Source of the DNA: Lysobacterales bacterium
GTDB lineage: Bacteria > Pseudomonadota > Gammaproteobacteria > Xanthomonadales > Marinicellaceae
Assembly: GCA_026990095.1 (NCBI GenBank)
Contig: JALSIL010000259.1
Span: 1-18,627, forward strand
Direction: 5' to 3'
DNA length: 18,627 nt
The notes under the pieces were generated by a model, which did no database searches, had not been told where the DNA came from, and saw only the letters and a list, made by a program, of their open reading frames with translations. The position numbers and the translations under genes are program-made. Shown here in pieces: positions 1 to 6,901 of this stretch; position 1 is the stretch's first letter, and each line of letters starts with the position of its first letter.

Positions 1-481
1 TTCGATTAAGTATCCCCGTCAATTCATCTGTATTGGCTTGGTAGCTTAATTCGTCTTGTCTATTTTCATTGTACCGAATCCATTTCGTTACACCTATTGC
101 TAGCAGACTATAACCACATACAAATAGCAACTTACTGGAAATATTGATAACCTCTTTAGGATATACAAAAACAGTATCAAGTGTAATAACAAAAAGGCCA
201 TAATAAATAAAAGAAAAGCCAATGGAGGTAAAATAGTAAAAACCGCTCTTATTTGTGCTGTGCTTTTGCGTGATAAAGATAAGATAGAAAGTGGTTAAAA
301 GTAAAACGGCATTGGCAAATAACTGAAAGTAGTTAATTGATGATTTTATTGTATAAAAATTTGAATTGATAAAAATAAATATGACAGAACTATAAATAAC
401 TAAATAGAATATATTAAAATTCTTATCAACCACATTTTTTATATTTCGATTAAATAAAACATCTTCATTCAACCCACTCAT
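1..481 (-). CDS. Membrane-anchored GGDEF protein, N-terminal part (probable diguanylate cyclase), cut by window edge
   Basis: An open frame of 160 codons runs leftward off the window. The start chosen is the ATG at 481; a GTG two codons upstream (487) is also possible and is preceded in frame by a TGA. The protein has a short polar N-terminus, then about four hydrophobic segments near residues 22-40, 52-71, 81-101 and 117-135, then a polar linker rich in N, R, Q, D and E. The last visible residues, 151-160, read TDELTGILNR, which matches the opening signature of GGDEF domains (D-x-L-T-G-x-x-N-R). From family knowledge such proteins make cyclic di-GMP at the cytoplasmic face of the membrane under control of the N-terminal sensor part. 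The GGDEF catalytic motif itself is outside the window, so enzyme activity is an inference. I do not recognise the membrane part as a specific named sensor domain. Confidence 0.8.
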   Translation of the reverse strand, partial: MSGLNEDVLFNRNIKNVVDKNFNIFYLVIYSSVIFIFINSNFYTIKSSINYFQLFANAVLLLTTFYLIFITQKHSTNKSGFYYFTSIGFSFIYYGLFVITLDTVFVYPKEVINISSKLLFVCGYSLLAIGVTKWIRYNENRQDELSYQANTDELTGILNR

Positions 482-517
482 ACACACTCATCCCATCTGA
501 CTTATTACTTCATCGTG

Positions 518-541
518 ATTATAATTATTCAAGCAGGTCAA
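518..541 (-). promoter_or_regulatory. Possible promoter for the GGDEF gene
   Basis: On the minus strand a perfect TATAAT lies at 523-518, about 30 nt before the ATG at 481. A TTGACC that would make a good -35 lies at 541-536, but the spacer is only 12 nt, well under the usual 16-18. Either the -10 works with another upstream element or this is a chance match in AT-rich DNA. It lies in the 88-nt gap after the arginine deiminase gene, where a promoter would be expected if the GGDEF gene is not part of the upstream operon. Confidence 0.25.
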
Positions 542-569
542 TATACTATGCATTGCATTTATTTTCTGT

Positions 570-1817
570 CTACCAGTTCACTTTATCGCGATGAATTGGC
601 ATGGTCATGCATCGACAACCGCCTCCTCCACGACTCAATTCTGCACCTTGCATGGAAACTGCAATAAGCTTACCTGCTTGAATTGTTTTTTTGTCTGTAA
701 TTATTTCATTAGCCTTTATAATCTCAAATCCAGATTTATTCAAAGCTTCCAGTGTCGCTTTATTATGCTCATACCCAATAATTTGACCCGGTGCAAAAGT
801 AAAGAAATTAGCTCCACTTGTCCATTGCTCTCTTTCTTGAGAAAAGGGGTGGTCGCCACCACAATTTATAAATTCAGCTTCAATTCCTAAAGAGCGCATG
901 GCTTTAGGTAAACCTGAAAACTCAGTGATTTTTTGTATCTCACCTTTACTGCAATGCATATGAAAACTTTTACATTTATCAGGACCTGTTATCAATGGAG
1001 GGAAAACCATAAATTTATCCACATCCAGCATAGTAAAAATCATATCCAAGTGAATTGTTGCTCGTATTTTGGGTAAATTTACCACAATAATATCTAGCTT
1101 TTGTTTATCTCGCGACATTTCTTGTGCTAATCGATCAATGGCTCTCGCCGAAGTTCTTTCACTAAAACCAATTATCAATAAATTTTCTTTAATGACAAGA
1201 ATATCCCCCCCCTCGACAGTCAGTTCATCTTGCTGTTTACGTGTTCCATCATGGTAAAATTTATTGACTCCCAATAAAGGGTGGAACCTAAAAATATATT
1301 TTAATAACAGAGCTTCGGTTAAACGTACTTTATGTGCCATCGAACCAATAATTATATTTTCGTAAACACACATAACCGCATCACGGGTAAAAAAAGCATT
1401 TGGTAATGGCGGAATAGCGTGTCTGGATGAACTAATAAAGCGTTCCAATGTGTTTTTTTCAAGAAGAGTACCTGTAAAAAACTGATCAGATAATTCGCAT
1501 GCTTGTAACTCAAATAAATCATCAATTAATTCTGGGTGACCGTATAAATTACAGACATCTTTAAGCAATTGTAGTTTAACTTTATTATCCTTTAATACAT
1601 CACAAAGTAAATCAGAAAACTCCAGTACTTTAGCAACACGTCTTAACACTCCAGTTAACTGGCGGTGTTCATTTAAGGCTAAATCAAGCGTTAAAATATC
1701 ATCGTATAAAACTTCCTGTGCAGTTGCAGGAGTCATGTTTTCCATTTCACTGCCAGGCTGATGAATAATAACTGTGTTTAATTTACCTATCTCTGAATGT
1801 ACTGAAATATTACTCAT
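570..1817 (-). CDS. arcA: Arginine deiminase
   Basis: Predicted to hydrolyse arginine to citrulline and ammonia in the cytoplasm. At 415 residues it has the usual length, and the guanidine-modifying-enzyme fold landmarks are all present: FTRD (Asp146), VEGGD (Glu202, Asp204), HLD (His256 and Asp258) and the C-terminal glycine-rich loop GGGGCRCM with the nucleophile Cys403. The N-terminal HSEIGKL segment also matches the family. It starts 19 nt after the DAHP synthase stop, with a weak AGGG as ribosome site, so it is probably the last gene of the dsbB operon. No carbamoyltransferase, carbamate kinase or arginine/ornithine antiporter gene lies nearby, so a complete arginine deiminase energy pathway is not shown here. 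Another amidino substrate is possible but the catalytic set favours arginine. Confidence 0.9.
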   Translation of the reverse strand: MSNISVHSEIGKLNTVIIHQPGSEMENMTPATAQEVLYDDILTLDLALNEHRQLTGVLRRVAKVLEFSDLLCDVLKDNKVKLQLLKDVCNLYGHPELIDDLFELQACELSDQFFTGTLLEKNTLERFISSSRHAIPPLPNAFFTRDAVMCVYENIIIGSMAHKVRLTEALLLKYIFRFHPLLGVNKFYHDGTRKQQDELTVEGGDILVIKENLLIIGFSERTSARAIDRLAQEMSRDKQKLDIIVVNLPKIRATIHLDMIFTMLDVDKFMVFPPLITGPDKCKSFHMHCSKGEIQKITEFSGLPKAMRSLGIEAEFINCGGDHPFSQEREQWTSGANFFTFAPGQIIGYEHNKATLEALNKSGFEIIKANEIITDKKTIQAGKLIAVSMQGAELSRGGGGCRCMTMPIHRDKVNW

Positions 1818-1836
1818 AAAAGATACCCTATAAAAT

Positions 1837-3171
1837 TTAGCTGTTATATTTACTAACGATTGCCATTGCCATTTCTAGTGATTGTTCGTAATTTAAGCGT
1901 GGGTCAACCTGTGTTTTATAGGCACGTTCCAAATCCTTTTCACACAACTCTCTTGCACCTCCTAAACATTCTGTGACATTTTCACCCGTTAACTCCAGGT
2001 GAACACCTCCTAAAATTGACCCTTCTGATTTATGAACATCCATTGCTAATTCAACTTCTTTTCTAATATTTTGAAATTTGCGTGTTTTAAAACCGTTTGA
2101 CGTTGATTCTGTGTTACCGTGCATTGGATCACAACACCAAACCACCCCAATATCTTCTTCTTGTAAAATCTTTATCATTTTTGGTAAACTAGATTCAATA
2201 TTTTTAGCACCAAAGCGATGAATTAAGGTAATTTTTCCCGCTTCGTTAGTAGGGTTTAACGTCCTACATAAACCAATTAAATGCTCTTTAGTTGTTTCCG
2301 CACCAACTTTGATGCCTATTGGATTATTAATGCCCCGTAACAACTCTACATGAGCACTGTTTAATTGGTTCGTTCTTAAACCGATCCATGGGAAGTGTGT
2401 ACTCAGATTAAAGTATCCCTCTTGTCTTGGAACTTTTCTTGTTAAGGCTTGCTCATAGTGCAAATGCAATGCTTCGTGAGATGAATAAAAATCAACTCTT
2501 GATAAATTGCCCAACCTTCTTCCAGCTAAAATTTCTGTAAAACCGATGGATTCACTGATTTTTTTCATCATTTCTTGGTATTCCGTTGATTGTCCAGAAT
2601 GTTCAATCCATGCCAGATTCCAATATTCAGGATGCCTAATATCTGCAAAACCACCGTCAATAAGTGCCCGAACAAAATTTAATGTCATCGCAGAGGAAGC
2701 ATGCCCTACTAACATTCTTGCAGGATCTGGCTCTCTATCTTTTGCTGTAAAACCAATTTTGTTTACTATGTCTCCACGATAAGAAGGTAGGGTGATACCA
2801 TCTTTGGTTTCATCATTGGATGATCGTGGTTTAGCATATTGCCCAGCAAATCGTCCGATTCTTACAATAGGCATTTTCAATCCATGAATAAGCACCAAGC
2901 TCATTTGTAACAAGACTTTTATTCTATTTGAAATAATTGGAGAATTACAATCCTCAAAGGATTCAGCACAATCACCACCTTGAATCAAGAATCTTTTTCC
3001 CATTTGAACTTCAGCCAAATTTTGTTTCAGTTTATATATCTCCCACGAAGTCACAAGAGGTGGCATGTTTGATAGTTTATTGAGTGCTTTATTTAAAGCA
3101 TCTTCATCTTTATAGATGGCTTGCTGTCTAATTTCTTTTGTAGTCCAGCTCTGAGGAGACCAATTTTTCAT
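1837..3171 (-). CDS. Class II (plant-type) 3-deoxy-D-arabino-heptulosonate 7-phosphate synthase
   Basis: Catalyses the first committed step of the shikimate pathway, condensing phosphoenolpyruvate and erythrose 4-phosphate. The 444 residues cover the whole class II domain. Visible landmarks are GGDCAE (Cys68), RIGRFAGQYAKPRS (104-117), ARML...SAMTLN near 151-165, WCCDPMHGNT (His351), HLELTGENVTEC (Glu393) and DPRLNYEQ (Asp423). Cys68, His351, Glu393 and Asp423 correspond to the metal ligands known from the Mycobacterium tuberculosis enzyme, with an almost constant offset of 18-19 residues. It begins 7 nt after the dsbB stop, so the two genes are probably coupled. Class II enzymes also serve phenazine and other secondary pathways, but no such genes are near. 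The sequence alone does not show which aromatic amino acid, if any, inhibits it. Confidence 0.94.
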   Translation of the reverse strand: MKNWSPQSWTTKEIRQQAIYKDEDALNKALNKLSNMPPLVTSWEIYKLKQNLAEVQMGKRFLIQGGDCAESFEDCNSPIISNRIKVLLQMSLVLIHGLKMPIVRIGRFAGQYAKPRSSNDETKDGITLPSYRGDIVNKIGFTAKDREPDPARMLVGHASSAMTLNFVRALIDGGFADIRHPEYWNLAWIEHSGQSTEYQEMMKKISESIGFTEILAGRRLGNLSRVDFYSSHEALHLHYEQALTRKVPRQEGYFNLSTHFPWIGLRTNQLNSAHVELLRGINNPIGIKVGAETTKEHLIGLCRTLNPTNEAGKITLIHRFGAKNIESSLPKMIKILQEEDIGVVWCCDPMHGNTESTSNGFKTRKFQNIRKEVELAMDVHKSEGSILGGVHLELTGENVTECLGGARELCEKDLERAYKTQVDPRLNYEQSLEMAMAIVSKYNS

Positions 3172-3178
3172 GTTTATA

Positions 3179-3673
3179 TTATTTCTTTTTTAATGTTGAC
3201 CAGATTATTGTATATACCACAAAACCAACAAAACAAACTAATGTCCACATTGGCATTGTAAGACCTAAAAATCTCCAACTAACTTCTGCACATTCTCCTG
3301 AGCCTTGTAATATTTCTTGTAAAACAGAACCAAGTGGCAATGTATCAAGCATATAAAACAAACCAGGTCCACACGCAGGAACTTCATCAGGTGGAAGATT
3401 TTGTAACCAAATATGACGAGCAGAAACTGCTATTCCAGCAATGGATACTAGAGAGATTATAACAGCAACTATTTTTCTGAAAACAAATTGTGGTGGTTTA
3501 ACTAAAGTTAGTAAAAATAAGACTCCAATAATCAAAAAAATCAGCCTTTGAACCATACACAAAGGGCAAGGATCCAAATATTCAACGTATTCTAGGTAAT
3601 AAGCATAGGCCAATAAAAGAACAGTAGTTATAAATGGAATAAGACTGTAAAGGCGTAATGATTTAACTTTCAT
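3179..3673 (-). CDS. dsbB: Disulfide bond formation protein DsbB
   Basis: Inner-membrane protein that reoxidises periplasmic DsbA and passes electrons to quinone. At 164 residues it has the family length, with four hydrophobic segments near residues 10-28, 42-58, 66-84 and 140-160. Both essential cysteine pairs are present: Cys36 and Cys39 in PCPLC in the first periplasmic loop, and Cys101 (ACG) and Cys128 (ECA) in the second. Arg43, just after the CxxC, matches the conserved quinone-site arginine of the E. coli protein. The ribosome site GAGG (3684-3681) directly follows the poly-U of the terminator behind rplQ, so expression depends on read-through or on a promoter hidden in the end of rplQ. 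No dsbA gene lies in the window. Confidence 0.94.
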   Translation of the reverse strand: MKVKSLRLYSLIPFITTVLLLAYAYYLEYVEYLDPCPLCMVQRLIFLIIGVLFLLTLVKPPQFVFRKIVAVIISLVSIAGIAVSARHIWLQNLPPDEVPACGPGLFYMLDTLPLGSVLQEILQGSGECAEVSWRFLGLTMPMWTLVCFVGFVVYTIIWSTLKKK

Positions 3674-3684
3674 AATATTTCCTC

Positions 3685-3713
3685 AAAAAAAAACCCGGAC
3701 TAACCGGGTTTTT
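3685..3713 (-). terminator. Intrinsic terminator of the alpha operon
   Basis: On the minus strand AAAAACCCGG, a five-base loop TTAGT and CCGGGTTTTT form a 10-bp stem that continues into a run of nine T (3693-3685). It lies 17 nt after the rplQ stop. The flanking A and T tracts make it look like a terminator on either strand, but all genes here read leftward. The dsbB ribosome site begins at the end of the T run. Confidence 0.88.
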
Positions 3714-3730
3714 ATTAATTTAATTAAACT

Positions 3731-4120
3731 TTAATCTTCTTGTTTGTCACTTGGGCGAGGGCGATCAACTAATTCCACGTAGGCCATTGGCGCATTATCA
3801 CCTGCACGGTAACCGCATTTAAGAATTCTTAGATAACCACCAGGACGGTCTTGGTATCTTGTTCCTAAAGTTTCAAAAAGTTTCTTAACAACAGCCCTAC
3901 TGTGATTAGGAAGTCTAGAAGCTACTAACCTTCTGTTTGCTACACTGTCTTTTTTAGCAATTGTAATCAATGGTTCTGCAACCATACGTAATTCCTTTGC
4001 TTTTGGTAAAGTTGTTTTTATTAATTCGTGTTCAAATAATGAAGCAGCCATATTTTTAAACATCGCTTTACGATGTGAACTGTTTCTATTAAGTTGACGA
4101 CCTGATTTTCTATGACGCAT
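3731..4120 (-). CDS. rplQ: 50S ribosomal protein L17
   Basis: Last gene of the alpha operon, 13 nt after rpoA and followed by a strong terminator. The product is 129 residues, close to the 127 of E. coli. It opens with MRHRKSGRQLNR and carries the conserved region ending GGYLRILKCGYRAGDNAPMA. L17 binds 23S rRNA on the large subunit near the exit tunnel. The C-terminus ends in a short acidic tail, DKQED. Confidence 0.97.
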   Translation of the reverse strand: MRHRKSGRQLNRNSSHRKAMFKNMAASLFEHELIKTTLPKAKELRMVAEPLITIAKKDSVANRRLVASRLPNHSRAVVKKLFETLGTRYQDRPGGYLRILKCGYRAGDNAPMAYVELVDRPRPSDKQED

Positions 4121-4133
4121 TTTATATCACCTA

Positions 4134-5141
4134 TTATCCGAGTAAACGCTCAACTGTACGAATGGAAGCTGGAGGCCAGTTATCTATACGGACACCAAAA
4201 TTCAAACCCATTTCTGCGAGCACTGCTTTTATTTCATTTAATGATTTCTTTCCTAAGTTTGGAGTTTTTAACAAATCAACTTCCGTTCTTTGGATTAAAT
4301 CACCAATATATTGTATGTTTTCTGCTTTTAAGCAATTTGCTGAACGAACAGTAAGTTCTAGTTCATCAATTGGTTTAAGCAAGATAGGATTAAGTTTCTC
4401 TTCTTCTGAAACTTCTTCAACTGGAGCAGACATTTCAAAATCAACAAATACTGCCATTTGTTCAATAAGAATTCTTGCTGCCAATTGAATAGCTTTTTCA
4501 GCTGTGATAGAACCATCAGTATCTATACTTAAAATTAATTTATCCAAATTAGTTCTTTGTTCAACACGCGCATTTTCAACTTCATAAGAAACACGTCTAA
4601 TTGGACTGTAACTCGCATCAAGCACTAAAGAACCGATTGATCGGGATTCATCATCATTCTTAGATTTAATCGCAGGTTCATAGCCAATACCTTCTTTTAC
4701 AACCAAGTTCATGTTAATAGAACCTTTTCCAGCAATATTGCAGATAATATGATCTGGATTAGCCACAGTCATTCCATCAGTTAATTGCAAATCCCCTGCA
4801 GTTACAGGACCTGGTGTACTTTTAGATAGTGAGATATTAAATTCAGTTTCACCTTCTCTTCCTGAAACAGAAAAAGCAACACCCTTTAGATTCAACATAA
4901 TTTCAACAACGTCTTCTTTTACATTGTTGATTGTTGAAAACTCATGTGCAACACCATCAATTTGTACATCTGTAATAGCATATCCAGGAATTGAAGACAG
5001 CAATATTCTTCTAAATGTATTTCCAAGCGTATGACCAAAACCTCTTTCCAAAGGTTCAATGACCACGACAGCTTTATTTTTTGTTTCTTCTTTTACTGCG
5101 ACAACTTTTGGTCTCAGTAATTTTGCCAATATCTCAGACAT
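4134..5141 (-). CDS. rpoA: DNA-directed RNA polymerase subunit alpha
   Basis: Scaffold subunit that dimerises to assemble beta and beta' and contacts promoters and activators. I chose the ATG at 5141 (335 residues): an AGGA lies eight bases before it, while a TTG two codons upstream at 5147 has only two bases of spacing. The N-terminal domain shows the assembly region GFGHTLGNTFRRILLSS near residues 37-53. After an acidic linker (about 235-250) comes the C-terminal domain with RSANCLKAENI and TPNLGKKSLNEI, which hold the residues that bind UP elements in E. coli. It sits 18 nt after rpsD and 13 nt before rplQ. Confidence 0.98.
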   Translation of the reverse strand: MSEILAKLLRPKVVAVKEETKNKAVVVIEPLERGFGHTLGNTFRRILLSSIPGYAITDVQIDGVAHEFSTINNVKEDVVEIMLNLKGVAFSVSGREGETEFNISLSKSTPGPVTAGDLQLTDGMTVANPDHIICNIAGKGSINMNLVVKEGIGYEPAIKSKNDDESRSIGSLVLDASYSPIRRVSYEVENARVEQRTNLDKLILSIDTDGSITAEKAIQLAARILIEQMAVFVDFEMSAPVEEVSEEEKLNPILLKPIDELELTVRSANCLKAENIQYIGDLIQRTEVDLLKTPNLGKKSLNEIKAVLAEMGLNFGVRIDNWPPASIRTVERLLG

Positions 5142-5159
5142 AAGCAATATCCTCGCTAG

Positions 5160-5789
5160 TTATTTAGAATATAATTCCACAATTAGGTTCTCGTTGATTT
5201 CAGCTGGTAAATCGTCTCTTGTAGGAGCACTTTTGAATGTACCAGTCATTTTTTTAGAATCGACAGAAACCCAATCAGCTGTTAAATTCATTTCTTGCCA
5301 TAAATTGAGTGCTTCTTTAATCCTCAATTGTTTTTGAGCCTTTTCGCGAATTGAAACAACATCGCCTGCTTTAATTTGGTATGAAGGAATGTTGCATGTA
5401 TTTCCATTAACTTCAATTGCTTTGTGAGAAACCAATTGACGTGCTTCACTTCTTGTGACCGCGAAACCCATTCTGTAAACAACATTGTCTAATCTTGATT
5501 CAAGTAATAAAAGTAAATTTTCACCTGTTGCACCTTTTTGCTTAGCTGCTTTTTTATAGTAATTTCTAAATTGCTTTTCTAACACACCATAAATACGTCT
5601 AACTTTTTGTTTCTCACGTAACTGCGACGCGTAATCGGTAGGTTTTCCACGACGCATCATTGCACCATGCTGTCCAGGAACTTGATCTAATTTACATTTT
5701 GTCTCTACAGCACGTGCTGGAGATTTTAACATTAAATCAGTTCCTTCTCTTCTTGCCAATTTGCAAGTTGGACCAATATATCTAGCCAT
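5160..5789 (-). CDS. rpsD: 30S ribosomal protein S4
   Basis: Primary 16S rRNA-binding protein that starts assembly of the small-subunit body. It has 209 residues against 206 in E. coli, with a small insertion around residues 43-48 (MMRRGK) after the conserved PGQHG. The S4 RNA-binding domain covers about residues 98-160 (SRLDNVVYRMGF, RQLVSHKAI). The C-terminus ends NLIVELYSK as in the family. In E. coli S4 represses the alpha operon by binding the mRNA leader upstream of rpsM; whether this happens here is inference. The start has AGGAG upstream. Confidence 0.97.
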   Translation of the reverse strand: MARYIGPTCKLARREGTDLMLKSPARAVETKCKLDQVPGQHGAMMRRGKPTDYASQLREKQKVRRIYGVLEKQFRNYYKKAAKQKGATGENLLLLLESRLDNVVYRMGFAVTRSEARQLVSHKAIEVNGNTCNIPSYQIKAGDVVSIREKAQKQLRIKEALNLWQEMNLTADWVSVDSKKMTGTFKSAPTRDDLPAEINENLIVELYSK

Positions 5790-5799
5790 ATTATTCTCC

Positions 5800-6186
5800 T
5801 TACACTCTTCTTTTCTTAGAGGGACGACAACCGTTATGTGGTATCGGCGTCACATCTATGATATTAGTAATTCTGTACCCTAAGCCATGCAAAGCCCTAA
5901 CAGACGACTCTCTTCCAGGACCTGGACCCTTGATTTGTACTTCAAGATTCTTTAATCCAAAATCCTGTGCAATTTTACCAGCATTAGTCGCAGCAACCTG
6001 TGCAGCAAAAGGTGTGCTTTTACGCGAACCTCTAAAACCTGCACCACCAGCAGTTGCCCAAGCAAGAGTATTGCCTTGTCTATCAGTAAGAGTTACAATA
6101 GTATTATTGAATGAAGCATGAACATGTGCGATTCCATCAACAACTGTTCTTTTGTTCTTCTTTTTAGTTTTTTGTGGTCTAGCCAT
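5800..6186 (-). CDS. rpsK: 30S ribosomal protein S11
   Basis: Small-subunit platform protein near the mRNA exit. It has 128 residues, matching E. coli at 129. Conserved segments are HASFNNTIVTLTDRQGN, GFRGSRKSTPFAAQ and the C-terminal PHNGCRPSKKRRV. It begins 29 nt after the rpsM stop and ends 10 nt before rpsD. The N-terminus is short and lysine-rich (KTKKKNKR). Confidence 0.97.
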   Translation of the reverse strand: MARPQKTKKKNKRTVVDGIAHVHASFNNTIVTLTDRQGNTLAWATAGGAGFRGSRKSTPFAAQVAATNAGKIAQDFGLKNLEVQIKGPGPGRESSVRALHGLGYRITNIIDVTPIPHNGCRPSKKRRV

Positions 6187-6215
6187 AATTTTCTCTTTAA
6201 ATTCTATGTGTTAAA

Positions 6216-6572
6216 TTAACGCTTGATAGGTCTTTTAGGACCTTTTCGGGTGCGTGCATTATTTTTGGTCTTCTGACCACGCAATGGTAAACCACGTCTG
6301 TGTCGAATACCGCGGTAACAACCCAGATCCATCAAACGTTTAATATCCATTGCAACGTCACGCCTAAGGTCACCCTCGACATTATATTTTGCAACTTCAT
6401 TACGAATTTTTTCCAAAGAAGCTTCGTCTAGATCTCTTACTTTAGTTGTTGGATTAACACCTGCACTATCGCAAATCTGATATGCTCTGGTTCTTCCTAT
6501 ACCAAATATACTGGTTAGACCGATCCACGCATGTTTGTACACTGGTATATTGACACCTGCTATACGCGCCAT
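6216..6572 (-). CDS. rpsM: 30S ribosomal protein S13
   Basis: Head protein of the small subunit that bridges to the large subunit and contacts P-site tRNA. It has 118 residues, as in E. coli, starting MARIAGVNIP with the helix-two-turn-helix region GLTSIFGIGRTRA and the C-terminal GIRHRRGLPLRGQKT. A good ribosome site, AGGAG, lies at 6581-6577. It is the first gene of the alpha block and follows a 329-nt gap that holds a promoter candidate; its leader would be about 80 nt. Confidence 0.97.
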   Translation of the reverse strand: MARIAGVNIPVYKHAWIGLTSIFGIGRTRAYQICDSAGVNPTTKVRDLDEASLEKIRNEVAKYNVEGDLRRDVAMDIKRLMDLGCYRGIRHRRGLPLRGQKTKNNARTRKGPKRPIKR

Positions 6573-6659
6573 TTAACTCTCCTAATAAACTTGTTTTAAA
6601 TATATTATCTCTTTACTTACGAACCCTAATTATTTCAAGTATTCATAAAAAAGCGATGC

Positions 6660-6688
6660 ATTATAGTGCAAAAAAAGACATACAGCAA
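6660..6688 (-). promoter_or_regulatory. Promoter candidate for the alpha operon
   Basis: On the minus strand TTGCTG (6688-6683) and a perfect TATAAT (6665-6660) are separated by exactly 17 nt. Transcription would start near 6653 and give an rpsM leader of about 80 nt. The -35 element lies within the stem of the preceding terminator hairpin. The spacer contains the T run of that terminator. Three of six -35 bases match the consensus. Confidence 0.5.
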
Positions 6689-6705
6689 GCATGCTGCAGT
6701 CTTTT
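6670..6705 (-). terminator. Terminator candidate after secY
   Basis: On the minus strand AAAAGAC and CAGCA pair with TGCTG and GTCTTTT around a four-base loop TGCT, with a small internal loop (TG against TAT), and the stem runs into seven T (6676-6670). This would end transcripts from the spc block and separate it from the alpha block. The internal loop and modest GC make it weaker than the rplQ terminator, so partial read-through is plausible. Confidence 0.6.
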
Positions 6706-6709
6706 AATG

Positions 6710-6859
6710 CTAATTTCTCATAAATCCAGACAATCTATTTATTTCATAGATATCAGAAGATTTTATGTACTCTAAATCTTTATTTAACGCATTACGCACG
6801 TTGTTTAGAGTTGTTTACTGCAATTTTACAATGTGAGAAATCAACGCAAACTTTCTCAT
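6710..6859 (-). other. Interrupted 50-codon frame in the secY-rpsM gap
   Basis: From the ATG at 6859 a minus-strand frame gives 14 codons (MRKFALISHIVKLQ), a TAA at 6817-6815, and then continues open in the same frame to a TAG at 6712-6710, five bases before the terminator stem. A GTG at 6799 could start the last 29 residues, but no clear ribosome site precedes it. It could be a decayed small gene, a small protein, or chance. I do not recognise a family; it does not resemble L36. Confidence 0.15.
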
Positions 6860-6901
6860 TACATCATAAAATTTTCATTCAATCAGATTAAATACTAATA
6901 T

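Larger units (their letters stand above)
6573..6901. other. secY-rpsM gap without rpmJ
   Basis: In many bacteria the 38-residue L36 gene rpmJ lies between secY and rpsM. I read this 329-nt gap on the minus strand and saw no frame with the short cysteine-rich L36 pattern. The gap contains, in transcription order, an interrupted 50-codon frame (6859-6710), an intrinsic-terminator-like hairpin (6705-6670), an overlapping promoter candidate (6688-6660) and the rpsM leader. A second weak hairpin, TGAGAAA with TTTCTCA, lies at 6834-6858. Confidence 0.75.

Noticed and set aside
591..890. Plus-strand open frame of 99 codons
   Set aside because: It lies wholly antisense to the arginine deiminase gene, has no family features and is best explained as a shadow frame. 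The same applies to the other plus-strand frames across the window, such as 4112-4354, 5858-6121, 14047-14403 and 16913-17245.
5142..5147. TTG start for rpoA two codons upstream of the ATG
   Set aside because: The ribosome site AGGA is only two bases from the TTG but eight from the ATG, and the ATG start matches the usual alpha N-terminus.
6834..6858. Hairpin TGAGAAA/TTTCTCA after secY
   Set aside because: The 7-bp stem is AT-rich, has an 11-base loop and no following T run, so it is not a convincing terminator.
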